A stretch of 64,000 nucleotides of DNA from contig NC_090443.1 in NCBI RefSeq assembly GCF_031143425.1, positions 1,055,229,554 through 1,055,293,553 of the forward strand, read 5' to 3'. The notes under the pieces are model-generated. The model saw only the letters and a list, made by a program, of their open reading frames with translations. It did no database searches and was not told the DNA's origin. Shown piece by piece: positions 37,010 to 51,432 of this stretch. Position 1 is the stretch's first letter. Every line of letters begins with the position of its first letter. Source of the stretch: Pleurodeles waltl (Eukaryota > Chordata > Amphibia > Caudata > Salamandridae). Position numbers and translations under genes: made by a program.

Positions 37010-40000
37010 CACACCCCAGAGCAGGCACGAGTGTGACACAAGCACGTGTGTATCCTTCACAGCAGGCACCGGTGTCAAGAAGTGCACACCCCAGAGCAGG
37101 CACGAGTGTGACACAAGCATGTGCATCCTTCACAGCAGACACCAGTCAAGAAGTGCACACCCCAGAGCAGGCACGAGTGTGACACAAGCACGTGTATCCT
37201 TCACAGCAGGCACTGGTGTCAAGAAGTGCACACCCCAGAGCAGGCATGAGTGTGACACAAGCATGTGTATCCTTCACAGCAGGCACTGGTGTCAAGAAGT
37301 GCACACCCCAGAGCAGCCACGAGTGTGACACAAGCACATGTATCCTTCACAGCAGGCAGTGGTGTCAAGAAGTGCACACCCCAGAGCAGGCACAAGTGTG
37401 ACACAAGCACATGTGCATCCTTCACAGCAGGCACTGGTGTCAAGAAGGGCACACCCCAGAGCAGGCACGAGTGTGACACAAGCACATGTATCCTTCACAG
37501 CAGGCAGTGGTGTCAAGAAGTGCACACCCCCGAGCAGGCATGAGTGTGACACAAGCATGTGCATCCTTCACAGCAGACACCAGTCAAGAAGTGCACACCC
37601 AAGAGCAGGCACGAGTGTGACACAAGCACGTGTATCCTTCACAGCAGGCACTGGTGTCAAGAAGGGCACACCCCAGAGCAGGCACGAGTGTGACACAAGC
37701 ACGTGTATCCTTCACAGCAGACACCAGTAAAGAAGTGCACACCCTAGAGCAGGCACGAGTGTGACACAAGCACGTGCATCCTTCACAGCAGGCACTGGTG
37801 TCAAGAAGTGCACACCCCAGAGCAGGCGCGAGTGTGACACAAGCACGTGTATCCTTCACAGCAGACACCAGTCAAGAAGTGCACACCCCAGAGCAGGCAC
37901 GAGTGTGACACAAGCACGTGCATCCTTCACAGCAGGCACTGGTGTCAAGAAGTGCACACCCCGAGCAGGCACGAGTGTGACACAAGCACGTGTATCCTTC
38001 ACAGCAGGCACCGGTGTCAACAAGTGCACACCCCAGAGCAGGCACGAGTGTGACACAAGCACGTGTATCCTTCACAGCAGACACCAGTCAAGAAGTGCAC
38101 ACCCCAGAGCAGGCACGAGTGTGACACAAGCACGTGCATCCTTCACAGCAGGCACTGGTGTCAAGAAGTGCACACCACAGAGCAGGCACGAGTGTGACAC
38201 AAGCACATGTGCATCCTTCACAGCAGACACCAGTCAAGAAGTGCTCACCCCAGAGCAGGCACGAGTGTGACACAAGCACATGTGCATCCTTCACAGCAGG
38301 CACCGGTGTCAAGAAGTGCACACCCCAGAGCAGGCACGAGTGTGACACAAGCACGTGTGCATCCTTCACAGCAGGCACTGGTGTCAAGAAGTGCAAACCC
38401 CAGAGCAGGCGCGAGTGTGACACAAGCATGTGTATCCTTCACAGCAGACACCAGTCAAGAAGTGCACACCCCAGAGCAGACACGAGTGTGATACAAGCAC
38501 GTGCATCCTTCACAGCAGGCAGTGGTGTCAAGAAGTGCACACCCCAGAGCAGGCACGAGTGTGACACAAGCACGTGTATCCTTCACAGCAGGCACCGGTG
38601 TTAAGAAGTGCACACCCCAGGGCAGGCACGAGTGTGACACAAGCACGTGTATCCTTCACAGCAGGCACCGGTGTCAAGAAGTGCACACCCCAGAGCAGGC
38701 ACGAGTGTGACACAAGCACGTGTGCATCCTTCACAGCAGGCACTGGTGTCAAGAAGGGCACACCCCAGAGCAGGCGTGAGTGTGACACAAGCATGTGTAT
38801 CCTTCCCAGCAGGCACTGGTGTCAAGAAGGGCACACCACAGAGCAGGCACGAGTGTGACACAAGCACATGTACATCCTTCCCAGCAGGCACTGGTGTCAA
38901 GAAGTGCACACCCCAGAACAGGCATGAGTGTGACACAAGCACGTGTATCCTTCACAGCAGACACCAGTCAAGAAGTGCACACCCCAGAGCAGGCATGAGT
39001 GTGACACAAGCACGTGCATCCTTCACAGCAGGCACTGGTGTCAAGAAGTGCACACCCCAGAGCAGGCACGAGTGTGACACAAGCACATGTATCCTTCACA
39101 GCAGGCAGTGGTGTCAAGAAGTGCACACCCCAGAGCAGGCATGAGTGTGACACAAGCACATGTGCATCCTTCACAGCAGACAGCAGTCAAGAAGTGCACA
39201 CCCCAGAGCAGGCACGAGTGTGACACAAGCACGTGTGTATCCTTCACAGCAGGCACCGGTGTCAAGAAGTGCACACCCCAGAGCAGGCACGAGTGTGACA
39301 CAAGCATGTGCATCCTTCACAGCAGACACCAGTCAAGAAGTGCACACCCCAGAGCAGGCACGAGTGTGACACAAGCACGTGTATCCTTCACAGCAGGCAC
39401 TGGTGTCAAGAAGTGCACACCCCAGAGCAGGCATGAGTGTGACACAAGCATGTGTATCCTTCACAGCAGGCACTGGTGTCAAGAAGTGCACACCCCAGAG
39501 CAGCCACGAGTGTGACACAAGCACATGTATCCTTCACAGCAGGCAGTGGTGTCAAGAAGTGCACACCCCAGAGCAGGCACAAGTGTGACACAAGCACATG
39601 TGCATCCTTCACAGCAGGCACTGGTGTCAAGAAGGGCACACCCCAGAGCAGGCACGAGTGTGACACAAGCACATGTATCCTTCACAGCAGGCAGTGGTGT
39701 CAAGAAGTGCACACCCCCGAGCAGGCATGAGTGTGACACAAGCATGTGCATCCTTCACAGCAGACACCAGTCAAGAAGTGCACACCCAAGAGCAGGCACG
39801 AGTGTGACACAAGCACGTGTATCCTTCACAGCAGGCACTGGTGTCAAGAAGGGCACACCCCAGAGCAGGCACAAGTGTGACACAAGCACGTGTATCCTTC
39901 ACAGCAGGCACTGTGTCAAGAAGTGCACACCCCAGAGCAGGCACGAGTGTGACACAAGCACGTGTATCCTTCACAGCAGGCACTGGTGTCAAGAAGTGCA

Positions 40001-41715
40001 CACCCCAGAGTAGGCACGAGTGTGACACAAGCACATGTGCATCTTTCACAGCAGGCAGTGGTGTCAAGAAGTGCACACCCCAGAGCAGGCACAAGTGTGA
40101 CACAAGCATGTGTATCCTTCACAGCAGGCACTGGTGTCAAGAAGTGCACACCCCAGAGCAGGCACGAGTGTGACACAAGCACATGTGCATCTTTCACAGC
40201 AGGCAGTGGTGTCAAGAAGTGCACACCCCAGAGCAGGCACGAGTGTGACACAAGCACGTGTATCCTTCACAGCAGGCACTGGTGTCAAGAAGTGCACACC
40301 CCAGAGCAGGCACGAGTGTGACACAAGCATGTGCATCCTTCACAGTAGGCACTGGTGTCAAGAAGTGCACACCCCAGAGCAGGCACGAGTGTGACACAAG
40401 CATGTGTATCCTTCACAGCAGACACCAGTCAAGAAGTGCACACCCCAGAGCAGGCATGAGTGTGACACAAGCACGTGCATCCTTCACAGCAGGCACTGGT
40501 GTCAAGAAGTGCACACCCCAGAGCAGGCACGAGTGTGACACAAGCACATGTATCCTTCACAGCAGGCAGTGGTGTCAAGAAGTGCACACCCCAGAGCAGG
40601 CACGAGTGTGACACAAGCACGTGTATCCTTCACAGCAGGCACTGGTGTTAAGAAGTGCACACCCCAGAGCAGGCACGAGTGTGACACAAGCATGTGCATC
40701 CTTCACAGCAGGCACCGGTGTCAAGAAGTGCACACCCCAGAGCAGGCAAGAGTGTGACACAAGCACATGTATCCTTCACAGCAGGCACCGGTGTTAAGAA
40801 GTGCACACCCCAGAGCAGGCACGAGTGTGACACAAGCACATGTATCCTTCACAGCAGGCACTGCTGTCAACAAGTGCACACCCCAGAGCAGACACGAGTG
40901 TGACACAAGCACGTGTATCCTTCACAGCAGGCACTGGTGTCAAGAAGTGCACAACCCAGAGCAGACATGAGTGTGACACAAGCACGTGTATCCTTCACAG
41001 CAGGCACTGGTGTCAAGAAGTGCACACCCCAGAGCAGGCACAAGTGTGACACAAGCACGTGTGCATCCTTCACAGCAGGCACCGGTGTCAAGAAGTGCAC
41101 ACCCCAGAGCAGGCATGAGTGTGACACAAGCACATGTATCCTTCACAGCAGGCACCGGTGTCAAGAAGTGCACACCCCAGAGCAGGCACGAGTGTGACAC
41201 AAGCACGTGTGCATCCTTCACAGCAGGCACCGGTGTCAAGAAGTGCACACCCCAGAGCAGGCACGAGTGTGACACAAGCACGTGTGCATCCTTCACAATA
41301 GGCACTGGTGTCAAGAAGTGCACACCCCAGAGCAGACACGAGTGTGACACAAGCACGTGTATCCTTCACAGCAGGCACTGGTGTCAAGAAGTGCACACCC
41401 CAGAGCAGGCGTGAGTGTGACACAAGCACGTGTATCCTTCACAGCAGGCACCGGTGTCAAGAAGTGCACACCCCAGAGCAGGCGTGTGTGTGACACAAGC
41501 ACATGTACATCCTTCCCAGCAGGCACTGGTGTCAAGAAGTGCACACCCCAGAGCAGGCACGAGTGTGACACAAGCACGTGTATCCTTCACAGCAGGCACT
41601 GCTGTCAACAAGTGCACACCCCAGAGCAGGCACGAGTGTGACACAAGCACATGTGCATCCTTCACAGCAGGCACTGGTGTCAAGAAGTGCACACCCCAGA
41701 GCAGGCACGAGTGTG
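37010..41715. repeat. 4.7-kb block paralogous to 16,011-20,716
   Basis: The offset is constant at 20,999 bp over about 4.7 kb with scattered substitutions. For example, GACAGCAGTCAAG is near 36,993 and 39,180 where the left block has GACACCAGTCAAG, and GCGTGTGTGTGAC is near 41,483 for GCGTGAGTGTGAC. The 1,749-bp duplication is represented here by one copy only. Compared with the left half, the sequence corresponding to about 13.3-16.0 kb is missing, which reduces the offset from 23,701 to 20,999 bp. Confidence 0.85.
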
Positions 41716-43199
41716 ACACAAGCACGTGTGCATCCTTTACAACAGGCACTGGTGTCAAGAAGTGCACACCCCAGAGCAGGCATGAATGTGACACAAGCAC
41801 GTGCATCCTTCACAGCAGGCACAGGTGTCAAGAAGTGCACACCCCAGAGCAGGCACGAGTGTGACACAAGCACGTGTATCCTTCACAGCAGGCACTGGTG
41901 TCAAGAAGTGCACACCCCAGAGCAGGCACGAGTGTGACACAAGCACGTGTATCCTTCACAGCAGGCACTGGTGTCAAGAAGTGCACACCCCAGAGCAGGC
42001 GTGAGTGTGACACAAGCACGTGTATTCTTCACAGCAGGCACCGGTGTCAAGAAGTGCACACCCCAGAGCAGGCGTGAGTGTGACACAAGCACATGTACAT
42101 CCTTCACAGCAGGCAGTGGTGTCAAGAAGTGCACACCCCAGAGCAGGCATGAGTGTGACACAAGCACGTGTATCCTTCACAGCAGGCACCGGTGTCAAGA
42201 AGTGCACACCCCAGAGCAGGCATGAGTGTGACACAAGCACGTGTATCCTTCACAGCAGGCACAAGTGTCAAGAAGTGCACACCCCAGAGCAGGCACGAGT
42301 GTGACACAAGCACGTGTGCATCCTTCACAGCAGGCACTGGTGTCAAGAAGTGCACACCCCAGAGCAGGCACAAGTGTGACACAAGCACGTGTATCCTTCA
42401 CAGCAGGCACTGGTGTCAAGAAGTGCACACCCCAGAGCAGGCACGAGTGTGACACAAGCACGTGCATCCTTCACAGCAGGCACTGGTGTCAAAAAGTGCA
42501 CACCCCAGGGCAGGCACGAGTGTGACACAAGCACGTGCATCCTTCACAGCAGGCACCGGTGTCAAGAAGTGCACACCCCAGAGCAGGCACGAGTGTGACA
42601 CAAGCACGTGTATCCTTCACAGCAGGCACCGGTGTTAAGAAGGGCACACCCCAGGGCAGGCACGAGTGTGACACAAGCATGTGTATCCTTCACAGCAGGC
42701 ACCAGTGTCAAGAAGTGCACACCCCAGAGCAGGCGTGAGTGTGACACAAGCACATGTACATCCTTCCCAGCAGGCACTGGTGTCAAGAAGTGCACACCCC
42801 AGAGCAGGCACGAGTGTGACACAAGCACGTGTATCCTTCACAGTAGGCACTGGTGTCAAGAAGTGCACACCCCAGAGCAGGCATGAGTGTGACACAAGCA
42901 CGTGCATCCTTCACAGCAGGCACTGGTGTCAAGAAGTGCACACCCCAGAGCAGGCATGAGTGTGACACAAGCACATGTGCATCCTTCACAGCAGGCACCG
43001 GTGTCAAGAAGTGCACACCCCAGAGCAGGCATGAGTGTGACACAAGCACGTGTATCCTTCACAGCAGGCACTGGTGTCAAGAAGTGCACACCCCAGAGCA
43101 GGCACAAGTGTGACACAAGCACGTGTATCCTTCACAACAGGCACCGGTGTCAAGAAGTGCACACCCCAGAGCAGGCGTGAATGTGACACAAGCACGTGT

Positions 43200-43296
43200 A
43201 TCCTTCACAGCAGGCACCGGTGTCAAGAAGTGCAGAGGCACTGGTGTCAAGAAGTGCACACCCCAGAGCAGGCGTGAGTGTGACAAAAGCACGTGT
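43200..43296. repeat. 97-bp monomer with internal 24-bp duplication
   Basis: Copy at +20,484 bp of the 22,716 monomer; the 24-bp pieces are at 43,213-43,236 and 43,237-43,260. Confidence 0.9.
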
Positions 43297-43444
43297 ATCC
43301 TTCACAGCAGGCACTGGTGTCAAGAAGTGCACACCCCAGAGCAGGCACGAGTGTGACACAAGCACATGTGCATCCTTCACAGCAAGCACTGGTGTCAAGA
43401 AGTGCACACCCCAGAGCAGGCACGAGTGTGACACAAGCACGTGT

Positions 43445-44133
43445 ATCCTTCAAAGTGCACACCCCAGGGCAGGCAAGAGTGTGACACAAGCACGTGTATC
43501 CTTCACAACAGGCACTGGTGTCAAGAAGTGCACACCCCAGAGCAGGCGCGAGTGTGACACAAGCATGTGCATCCTTCACAGCAGGCACTGGTGTCAAGAA
43601 GGGCACACCCCAGAGCAGGCATGAGTGTGACACAAGCACGTGTATCCTTCCCAGCAGGCACTGGTGTCAAGAACGGCACACCCCAGGGCAGGCGCGAGTG
43701 TGACACAAGCACGTGCATCCATCACAGCAGGCACCGGTGTCAAGAAGGGCACACCCCAGGGCAGGCGCGAGTGTGACACAAGCACGTGCATCCTTCACAG
43801 CAGGCACCGGTGTCAAGAAGTGCACACCCCAGGGCAGGCGCGAGTGTGACACAAGCACGTGCATCCTTCACAGCAGGCACCGGTGTCAAGAAGTGCACAC
43901 CCCAGGGCAGGCGCGAGTGTGACACAAGCACGTGCATCCTTCACAGCAGGCACCGGTGTCAAGAAGTGCACACCCCAGGGCAGGCGCGAGTGTGACACAA
44001 GCACGTGCATCCTTCACAGCAGGCACCGGTGTCAAGAAGTGCACACCCCAGAGCAGGCGCGAGTGTGACACAAGCACATGTGCGCCCTCTGCAGCGGACA
44101 GAGATGTAAATGAGGTGCTCATCCCAGAGGAGG
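43445..44133. repeat. Type I landmark with a replaced patch
   Basis: Spacing is the usual 637 bp (53-bp monomer at 43,445, marker at 44,082-44,133). About 43,565-43,675 differs from the other copies by a cluster of changes (CATGTGC, CACTGG, CCAGAGCAGGCATGAG, CTTCCCAGC) that together resemble monomers near 13,800-13,890. The rest of the tract is unchanged, as expected for a short gene-conversion tract. Confidence 0.9.
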
Positions 44134-46288
44134 CACGAGTGTGACACAAGCACGTGTATCCTTCACAGCAGGCTCAAGTGTCAAGAAGTGCACACCCCAG
44201 AGCAGGCATGAGTGTGACACAAGCACGTGTATCCTTCACAGCAGGCACAAGTGTCAAGAAGTGCACACCCCAGAGCAGGCACGAGTGTGACACAAGCACG
44301 TGTATCCTTCACAGCAGGCACCGGTGTTAAGAAGTGCACACCCCAGGGCAGGCACGAGTGTGACACAAGCACGTGTATCCTTCACAGCAGGCACCGGTGT
44401 CAATAAGTGCACACCCCAGAGCAGGCGTGAGTGTGACACAAGCATGTGTATCCTTCACAGTAGGCACTGGTGTCAAGAAGTGCACACCCCAGAGCAGGCG
44501 TGAGTGTGACACAAGCACATGTACATCCTTCCCAGCAGGCACCGGTGTCAAGAAGTGCACACCCCAGAGCAGGCACGAGTGTGACACAAGCACGTGTATC
44601 CTTCACAGCAGGCACTGCTGTCAACAAGTGCACACCCCAGAGCAGGCACGAGTGTGACACAAGCACGTGTGCATCCTTCACAGCAGGCACTGGTGTCAAG
44701 AAGTGCACACCCCAGAGCAGGTATGAATGTGACACAAGCACGTGCATCCTTCACAGCAGGCAGTGGTGTCAAGAAGTGCACACCCCAGAGCAGGCACGAG
44801 TGTGACACAAGCACGTGTATCCTTCACAGCAGGCACTGGTGTCAAGAAGTGCACACCCCAGAGCAGGCGTGAGTGTGACACAAGCACGTGTATCCTTCAC
44901 AGCAGGCACCGGTGTCAAGAAGTGCACACCCCAGAGCAGGCGTGAGTGTGACACAAGCACATGTACATCCTTCCCAGCAGGCACTGGTGTCAAGAAGTGC
45001 ACACCCCAGAGCAGGCACGAGTGTGACAAAAGCACGTGTATCCTTCACAGTAGGCACTGGTGTCAAGAAGTGCACACCCCAGAGAAGGCACGAGTGTGAC
45101 ACAAGCACGTGTATCCTTCACAGCAGGCACTGGTGTCAAGAAGTGCACACCCCAGAGCAGGCACGAGTGTGACACAAGCACGTGCATCCTTCACAGCAGG
45201 CACTGGTGTCAAGAAGTGCACTCCCCAGGGCAGGCACGAGTGTGACACAAGCACGTGCATCCTTCACAGCAGGCACTGGTGTCAAGAAGTGCACTCCCCA
45301 GGGCAGGCACGAGTGTGACACAAGCACGTGCATCCTTCACAGCAGGCAGTGGTGTCAAGAAGTGCACACCCCAGGGCAGGCACGAATGTGACAAAGGCAC
45401 GTGCATCCTTCACAGCAGGCAGTGGTGTCAAGAAGTGCACACCCCAGAGCAGGCATGAATGTGACACAAGCACGTGCATCCTTCACAGCAGGCACCGGTG
45501 TCAAGAAGTGCACACCCCAGAGCAGGCACGAGTGTGACACAAGCACGTGTATCCTTCACAGCAGGCACCGGTGTTAAGAAGTGCACACCCCAGGGCAGGC
45601 GTGAGTGTGACACAAGCACATGTACATCCTTCCCAGCAGGCACTGGTGTCAAGAAGTGCACACCCCAGAGCAGGCACGAGTGTGACACAAGCACGTGTAT
45701 CCTTCACAGCAGGCACCGGTGTCAAGAAGTGCACACCCCAGAGCAGGCGTGAGTGTGACACAAGCACATGTACATCCTTCCCAGCAGGCACTGGTGTCAA
45801 GAAGTGCACACCCCAGAGCAGGCACGAGTGTGACACAAGCACGTGTATCCTTCACAGTAGGCACTGGTGTCAAGAAGTGCACACCCCAGAGCAGGCATGA
45901 GTGTGACACAAGCACGTGCATCCTTCACAGCAGGCACTGGTGTCAAGAAGTGCACACCCCAGAGCAGGCATGAGTGTGACACAAGCACATGTGCATCCTT
46001 CACAGCAGGCACCGGTGTCAAGAAGTGCACACCCCAGAGCAAGCATGAGTGTGACACAAGCACGTGTATCCTTCACAGCAGGCACTGGTGTCAAGAAGTG
46101 CACACCCCAGAGCAGGCACGAGTGTGACACAAGCACGTGTATCCTTCACAACAGGCACCGGTGTCAAGAAGTGCACACCCCAGAGCAGGCGTGAGTGTGA
46201 CAAAAGCACATGTGCATCCTTCACAGCAGGCACCGGTGTCAAGAAGTGCACACCCCAGGGCAGGCACGAGTGTGACACAAGGACGTGT

Positions 46289-46441
46289 ATCCTTCCCAGC
46301 AGGCACTGGTGTCAAGAAGTGACACAAGCACGTGCATCCTTCACAGCAGGCAGTGGTGTCACATGTGCTTGTGTGACACAAGCACATGTGCGCCCTCTGC
46401 AGCGGACAGAGATGTAAATGAGGTGCTCATCCCAGAGGAGG
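46289..46441. repeat. Type II landmark
   Basis: Copy at +17,760 bp of the 28,529 landmark: palindrome 46,360-46,390, marker 46,390-46,441. Arms are intact. Confidence 0.92.
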
Positions 46442-49326
46442 CACGAGTGTGACACAAGCACGTGTATCCTTCACAGCAGGCACAAGTGTCAAGAAGTGCA
46501 CACCCCAGAGCAGGCATGAGTGTGACACAAGCACGTGTATCCTTCACAGCAGGCACAAGTGTCAAGAAGTGCACACCCCAGAGCAGGCACGAGTGTGACA
46601 CAAGCACGTGTATCCTTCACAGTAGGCACCGGTGTTAAGAAGTGCACACCCCAGGGCAGGCACGAGTGTGACACAAGCACGTGTATCCTTCACAGCAGGC
46701 ACCGGTGTCAAGAAGTGCACACCCCAGAGCAGGCACGAGTGTGACACAAGCACGTGTATCCTTCACAGCAGGCAGTGGTGTCAAGAAGTAAACACCCCAG
46801 AGCAGGCACGAGTGTGACACAAGCACGTGTGTATCCTTCACAGCAGGCACCGGTGTCAAGAAGTGCACACCCCAGAGCAGGCACGAGTGTGACACAAGCA
46901 CGTGCATCCTTCACAGCAGGCACTGGTGTCAAGAAGTGCACTCCCCAGGGCAGGCACGAGTGTGACACAAGCACATGCATCCTTCACAGCAGGCAGTGGT
47001 GTCAAGAAGTGCACACCCCAGGGCAGGCACGAATGTGACAAAGGCACGTGCATCCTTCACAGCAGGCAGTGGTGTCAAGAAGTGCACACCCCAGAGCAGG
47101 CACGAGTGTGACACAAGCACGTGTATCCTTCACAGCAGGCACTGGTGTCAAGAAGTGCACACCCCAGAGCAGGCACGAGTGTGACACAAGCACGTGCATC
47201 CTTCACAGTAGGCACTGGTGTCAAGAAGTGCACACCCCAGAGCAGGCACGAGTGTGACACAAGCATGTGTATCCTTCACAGCAGACACCAGTCAAGAAGT
47301 GCACACCCCAGAGCAGGCATGAGTGTGACACAAGCACGTGCATCCTTCACAGCAGGCACTGGTGTCAAGAAGTGCACACCCCAGAGCAGGCACGAGTGTG
47401 ACACAAGCACATGTATCCTTCACAGCAGGCAGTGGTGTCAAGAAGTGCACACCCCAGAGCAGGCACGAGTGTGACACAAGCACGTGTATCCTTCACAGCA
47501 GGCACTGGTGTTAAGAAGTGCACACCCCAGAGCAGGCACGAGTGTGACACAAGCATGTGCATCCTTCACAGCAGGCACCGGTGTCAAGAAGTGCACACCC
47601 CAGAGCAGGCAAGAGTGTGACACAAGCACATGTATCCTTCACAGCAGGCACCGGTGTTAAGAAGTGCACACCCCAGAGCAGGCACGAGTGTGACACAAGC
47701 ACATGTATCCTTCACAGCAGGCACTGCTGTCAACAAGTGCACACCCCAGAGCAGACACGAGTGTGACACAAGCACGTGTATCCTTCACAGCAGGCACTGG
47801 TGTCAAGAAGTGCACAACCCAGAGCAGGCATGAGTGTGACACAAGCACGTGTATCCTTCACAGCAGGCACTGGTGTCAAGAAGTGCACACCCCAGAGCAG
47901 GCACAAGTGTGACGCAAGCACGTGTGCATCCTTCACAGCAGGCACCGGTGTCAAGAAGTGCACACCCCAGAGCAGGCATGAGTGTGACACAAGCACATGT
48001 ATCCTTCACAGCAGGCACCGGTGTCAAGAAGTGCACACCCCAGAGCAGGCACGAGTGTGACACAAGCACGTGTGCATCCTTCACAGCAGGCACTGGTGTC
48101 AAGAAGTGCACACCCCAGAGCAGGCACGAGTGTGACACAAGCACGTGTGCATCCTTCACAATAGGCACTGGTGTCAAGAAGTGCACACCCCAGAGCAGGC
48201 GTGAGTGTGACACAAGCACGTGTATTCTTCACAGCAGGCACCGGTGTCAAGAAGTGCACACCCCAGAGCAGGCGTGAGTGTGACACAAGCACATGTACAT
48301 CCTTCACAGCAGGCAGTGGTGTCAAGAAGTGCACACCCCAGAGCAGGCATGAGTGTGACACAAGCACGTGTATCCTTCACAGCAGGCACCGGTGTCAAGA
48401 AGTGCACACCCCAGAGCAGGCATGAGTGTGACACAAGCACGTGTATCCTTCACAGCAGGCACAAGTGTCAAGAAGTGCACACCCCAGAGCAGGCACGAGT
48501 GTGACACAAGCACGTGTGCATCCTTCACAGCAGGCACTGGTGTCAAGAAGTGCACACCCCAGAGCAGGCACAAGTGTGACACAAGCACGTGTATCCTTCA
48601 CAGCAGGCACTGGTGTCAAGAAGTGCACACCCCAGAGCAGGCACGAGTGTGACACAAGCACGTGCATCCTTCACAGCAGGCACTGGTGTCAAGAAGTGCA
48701 CACCCCAGGGCAGGCATGAGTGTGACACAAGCACGTGCATCCTTCACAGTAGGCAGTGGTGTCAAGAAGTGCACACCCCAGAGCAGGCATGAATGTGACA
48801 CAAGCACGTGCATCCTTCACAGCAGGCACCGGTGTCAAGAAGTGCACACCCCAGAGCAGGCACGAGTGTGACACAAGCACGTGTATCCTTCACAGCAGGC
48901 ACCGGTGTTAAGAAGTGCACACCCCAGGGCAGGCACGAGTGTGACACAAGCATGTGTATCCTTCACAGCAGGCACCAGTGTCAAGAAGTGCACACCCCAG
49001 AGCAGGCGTGAGTGTGACACAAGAACATGTACATCCTTCCCAGCAGGCACTGGTGTCAAGAAGTGCACACCCCAGAGCAGGCACGAGTGTGACACAAGCA
49101 CGTGTATCCTTCACAGTAGGCACTGGTGTCAAGAAGTGCACACCCCAGAGCAGGCATGAGTGTGACACAAGCACGTGCATCCTTCACAGCAGGCACTGGT
49201 GTCAAGAAGTGCACACCCCAGAGCAGGCACGAGTGTGACACAAGCACATGTGCATCCTTCACAGCAGGCACTGGTGTCAAGAAGTGCACACCCCAGAGCA
49301 GGCACGAGTGTGACACAAGCACGTGT

Positions 49327-50015
49327 ATCCTTCAAAGTGCACACCCCAGGGCAGGCAAGAGTGTGACACAAGCACGTGTATCCTTCACAACAGGCACTGG
49401 TGTCAAGAAGTGCACACCCCAGAGCAGGCGAGAGTGTGACACAAGCACGTGTATCCTTCACAGCAGGCACCGGTGTCAAGAAGGGCACACCCCAGGGCAG
49501 GCGCGAGTGTGACACAAGCACGTGCATCCTTCACAGCAGGCACCGGTGTCAAGAACGGAACACCCCAGGGCAGGCGCGAGTGTGACACAAGCACGTGCAT
49601 CCATCACAGCAGGCACCGGTGTCAAGAAGGGCACACCCCAGGGCAGGCGCGAGTGTGACACAAGCACGTGCATCCTTCACAGCAGGCACCGGTGTCAAGA
49701 AGTGCACACCCCAGGGCAGGCGCGAGTGTGACACAAGCACGTGCATCCTTCACAGCAGGCACCGGTGTCAAGAAGTGCACACCCCAGGGCAGGCGCGAGT
49801 GTGACACAAGCACGTGCATCCTTCACAGCAGGCACCGGTGTGAAGAAGTGCACACCCCAGGGCAGGCGCGAGTGTGACACAAGCACGTGCATCCTTCACA
49901 GCAGGCACCGGTGTCAAGAAGTGCACACCCCAGAGCAGGCGCGAGTGTGACACAAGCACATGTGCGCCCTCTGCAGCGGACAGAGATGTAAATGAGGTGC
50001 TCATCCCAGAGGAGG
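49327..50015. repeat. Type I landmark
   Basis: 53-bp monomer at 49,327-49,379 and marker at 49,964-50,015. Distinguishing bases are GGCGAGAGTG near 49,427, AACGGAACACC near 49,555 and GGTGTGAAGAAG near 49,838. This copy has no 97-bp monomer upstream. Confidence 0.92.
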
Positions 50016-51432
50016 CACGAGTGTGACACAAGCACGTGTATCCTTCACAGCAGGCTCAAGTGTCAAGAAGTGCACACCCCAGAGCAGGCATGAGTGTGAC
50101 ACAAGCACGTGTATCCTTCACAGCAGGCACAAGTGTCAAGAAGTGCACACCCCAGAGCAGGCACGAGTGTGACACAAGCACGTGTATCCTTCACAGCAGG
50201 CACCGGTGTTAAGAAGTGCACACCCCAGGGCAGGCACGAGTGTGACACAAGCACGTGTATCCTTCACAGCAGGCACCGGTGTCAATAAGTGCACACCCCA
50301 GAGCAGGCGTGAGTGTGACACAAGCACGTGCATCCTTCACAGTAGGCACCGGTGTCAAGAAGTGCACACCCCAGAGCAGGCGTGAGTGTGACACAAGCAC
50401 ATGTACATCCTTCCCAGCAGGCACCGGTGTCAAGAAGTGCACACCCCAGAGCAGGCACGAGTGTGACACAAGCACGTGTATCCTTCACAGCAGGCACTGC
50501 TGTCAACAAGTGCACACCCCAGAGCAGGCACGAGTGTGACACAAGCACGTGTGCATCCTTCACAGCAGGCACTGGTGTCAAGAAGTGCACACCCCAGAGC
50601 AGGCATGAATGTGACACAAGCACGTGCATCCTTCACAGCAGGCAGTGGTGTCAAGAAGTGCACACCCCAGAGCAGGCACGAGTGTGACACAAGCACGTGT
50701 ATCCTTCACAGCAGGCACTGGTGTCAAGAAGTGCACACCCCAGAGCAGGCGTGAGTGTGACACAAGCACGTGTATCCTTCACAGCAGGCACCGGTGTCAA
50801 GAAGTGCACACCCCAGAGCAGGCGTGAGTGTGACACAAGCACATGTACATCCTTCCCAGCAGGCACTGGTGTCAAGAAGTGCACACCCCAGAGCAGGCAC
50901 GAGTGTGACAAAAGCACGTGTATCCTTCACAGTAGGCACTGGTGTCAAGAAGTGCACACCCCAGAGAAGGCACGAGTGTGACACAAGCACGTGTATCCTT
51001 CACAGCAGGCACTGGTGTCAAGAAGTGCACACCCCAGAGCAGGCACGAGTGTGACACAAGCACGTGCATCCTTCACAGCAGGCACTGGTGTCAAGAAGTG
51101 CACTCCCCAGGGCAGGCACGAGTGTGACACAAGCACATGCATCCTTCACAGCAGGCAGTGGTGTCAAGAAGTGCACACCCCAGGGCAGGCACGAATGTGA
51201 CAAAGGCACGTGCATCCTTCACAGCAGGCAGTGGTGTCAAGAAGTGCACACCCCAGAGCAGGCATGAATGTGACACAAGCACGTGCATCCTTCACAGCAG
51301 GCACCGGTGTCAAGAAGTGCACACCCCAGAGCAGGCACGAGTGTGACACAAGCACGTGTATCCTTCACAACAGGCACCGGTGTCAAGAAGTGCACACCCC
51401 AGAGCAGGCGTGAATGTGACACAAGCACGTGT

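Larger units (their letters stand above)
41716..45255. repeat. Second pass of the 21-24.7 kb block
   Basis: This matches the left half at +20,557 bp (41,9-42,45 kb against 21,3-21,9 kb) and then at +20,484 bp (42,49-45,14 kb against 22,0-24,65 kb). It contains a 97-bp monomer (43,200-43,296) and a type I landmark (43,445-44,133). An extra monomer with TGCACTCCCCAGGG (near 45,216 and 45,289, single at 24,732) returns the offset to 20,557 bp near its end. Confidence 0.82.
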
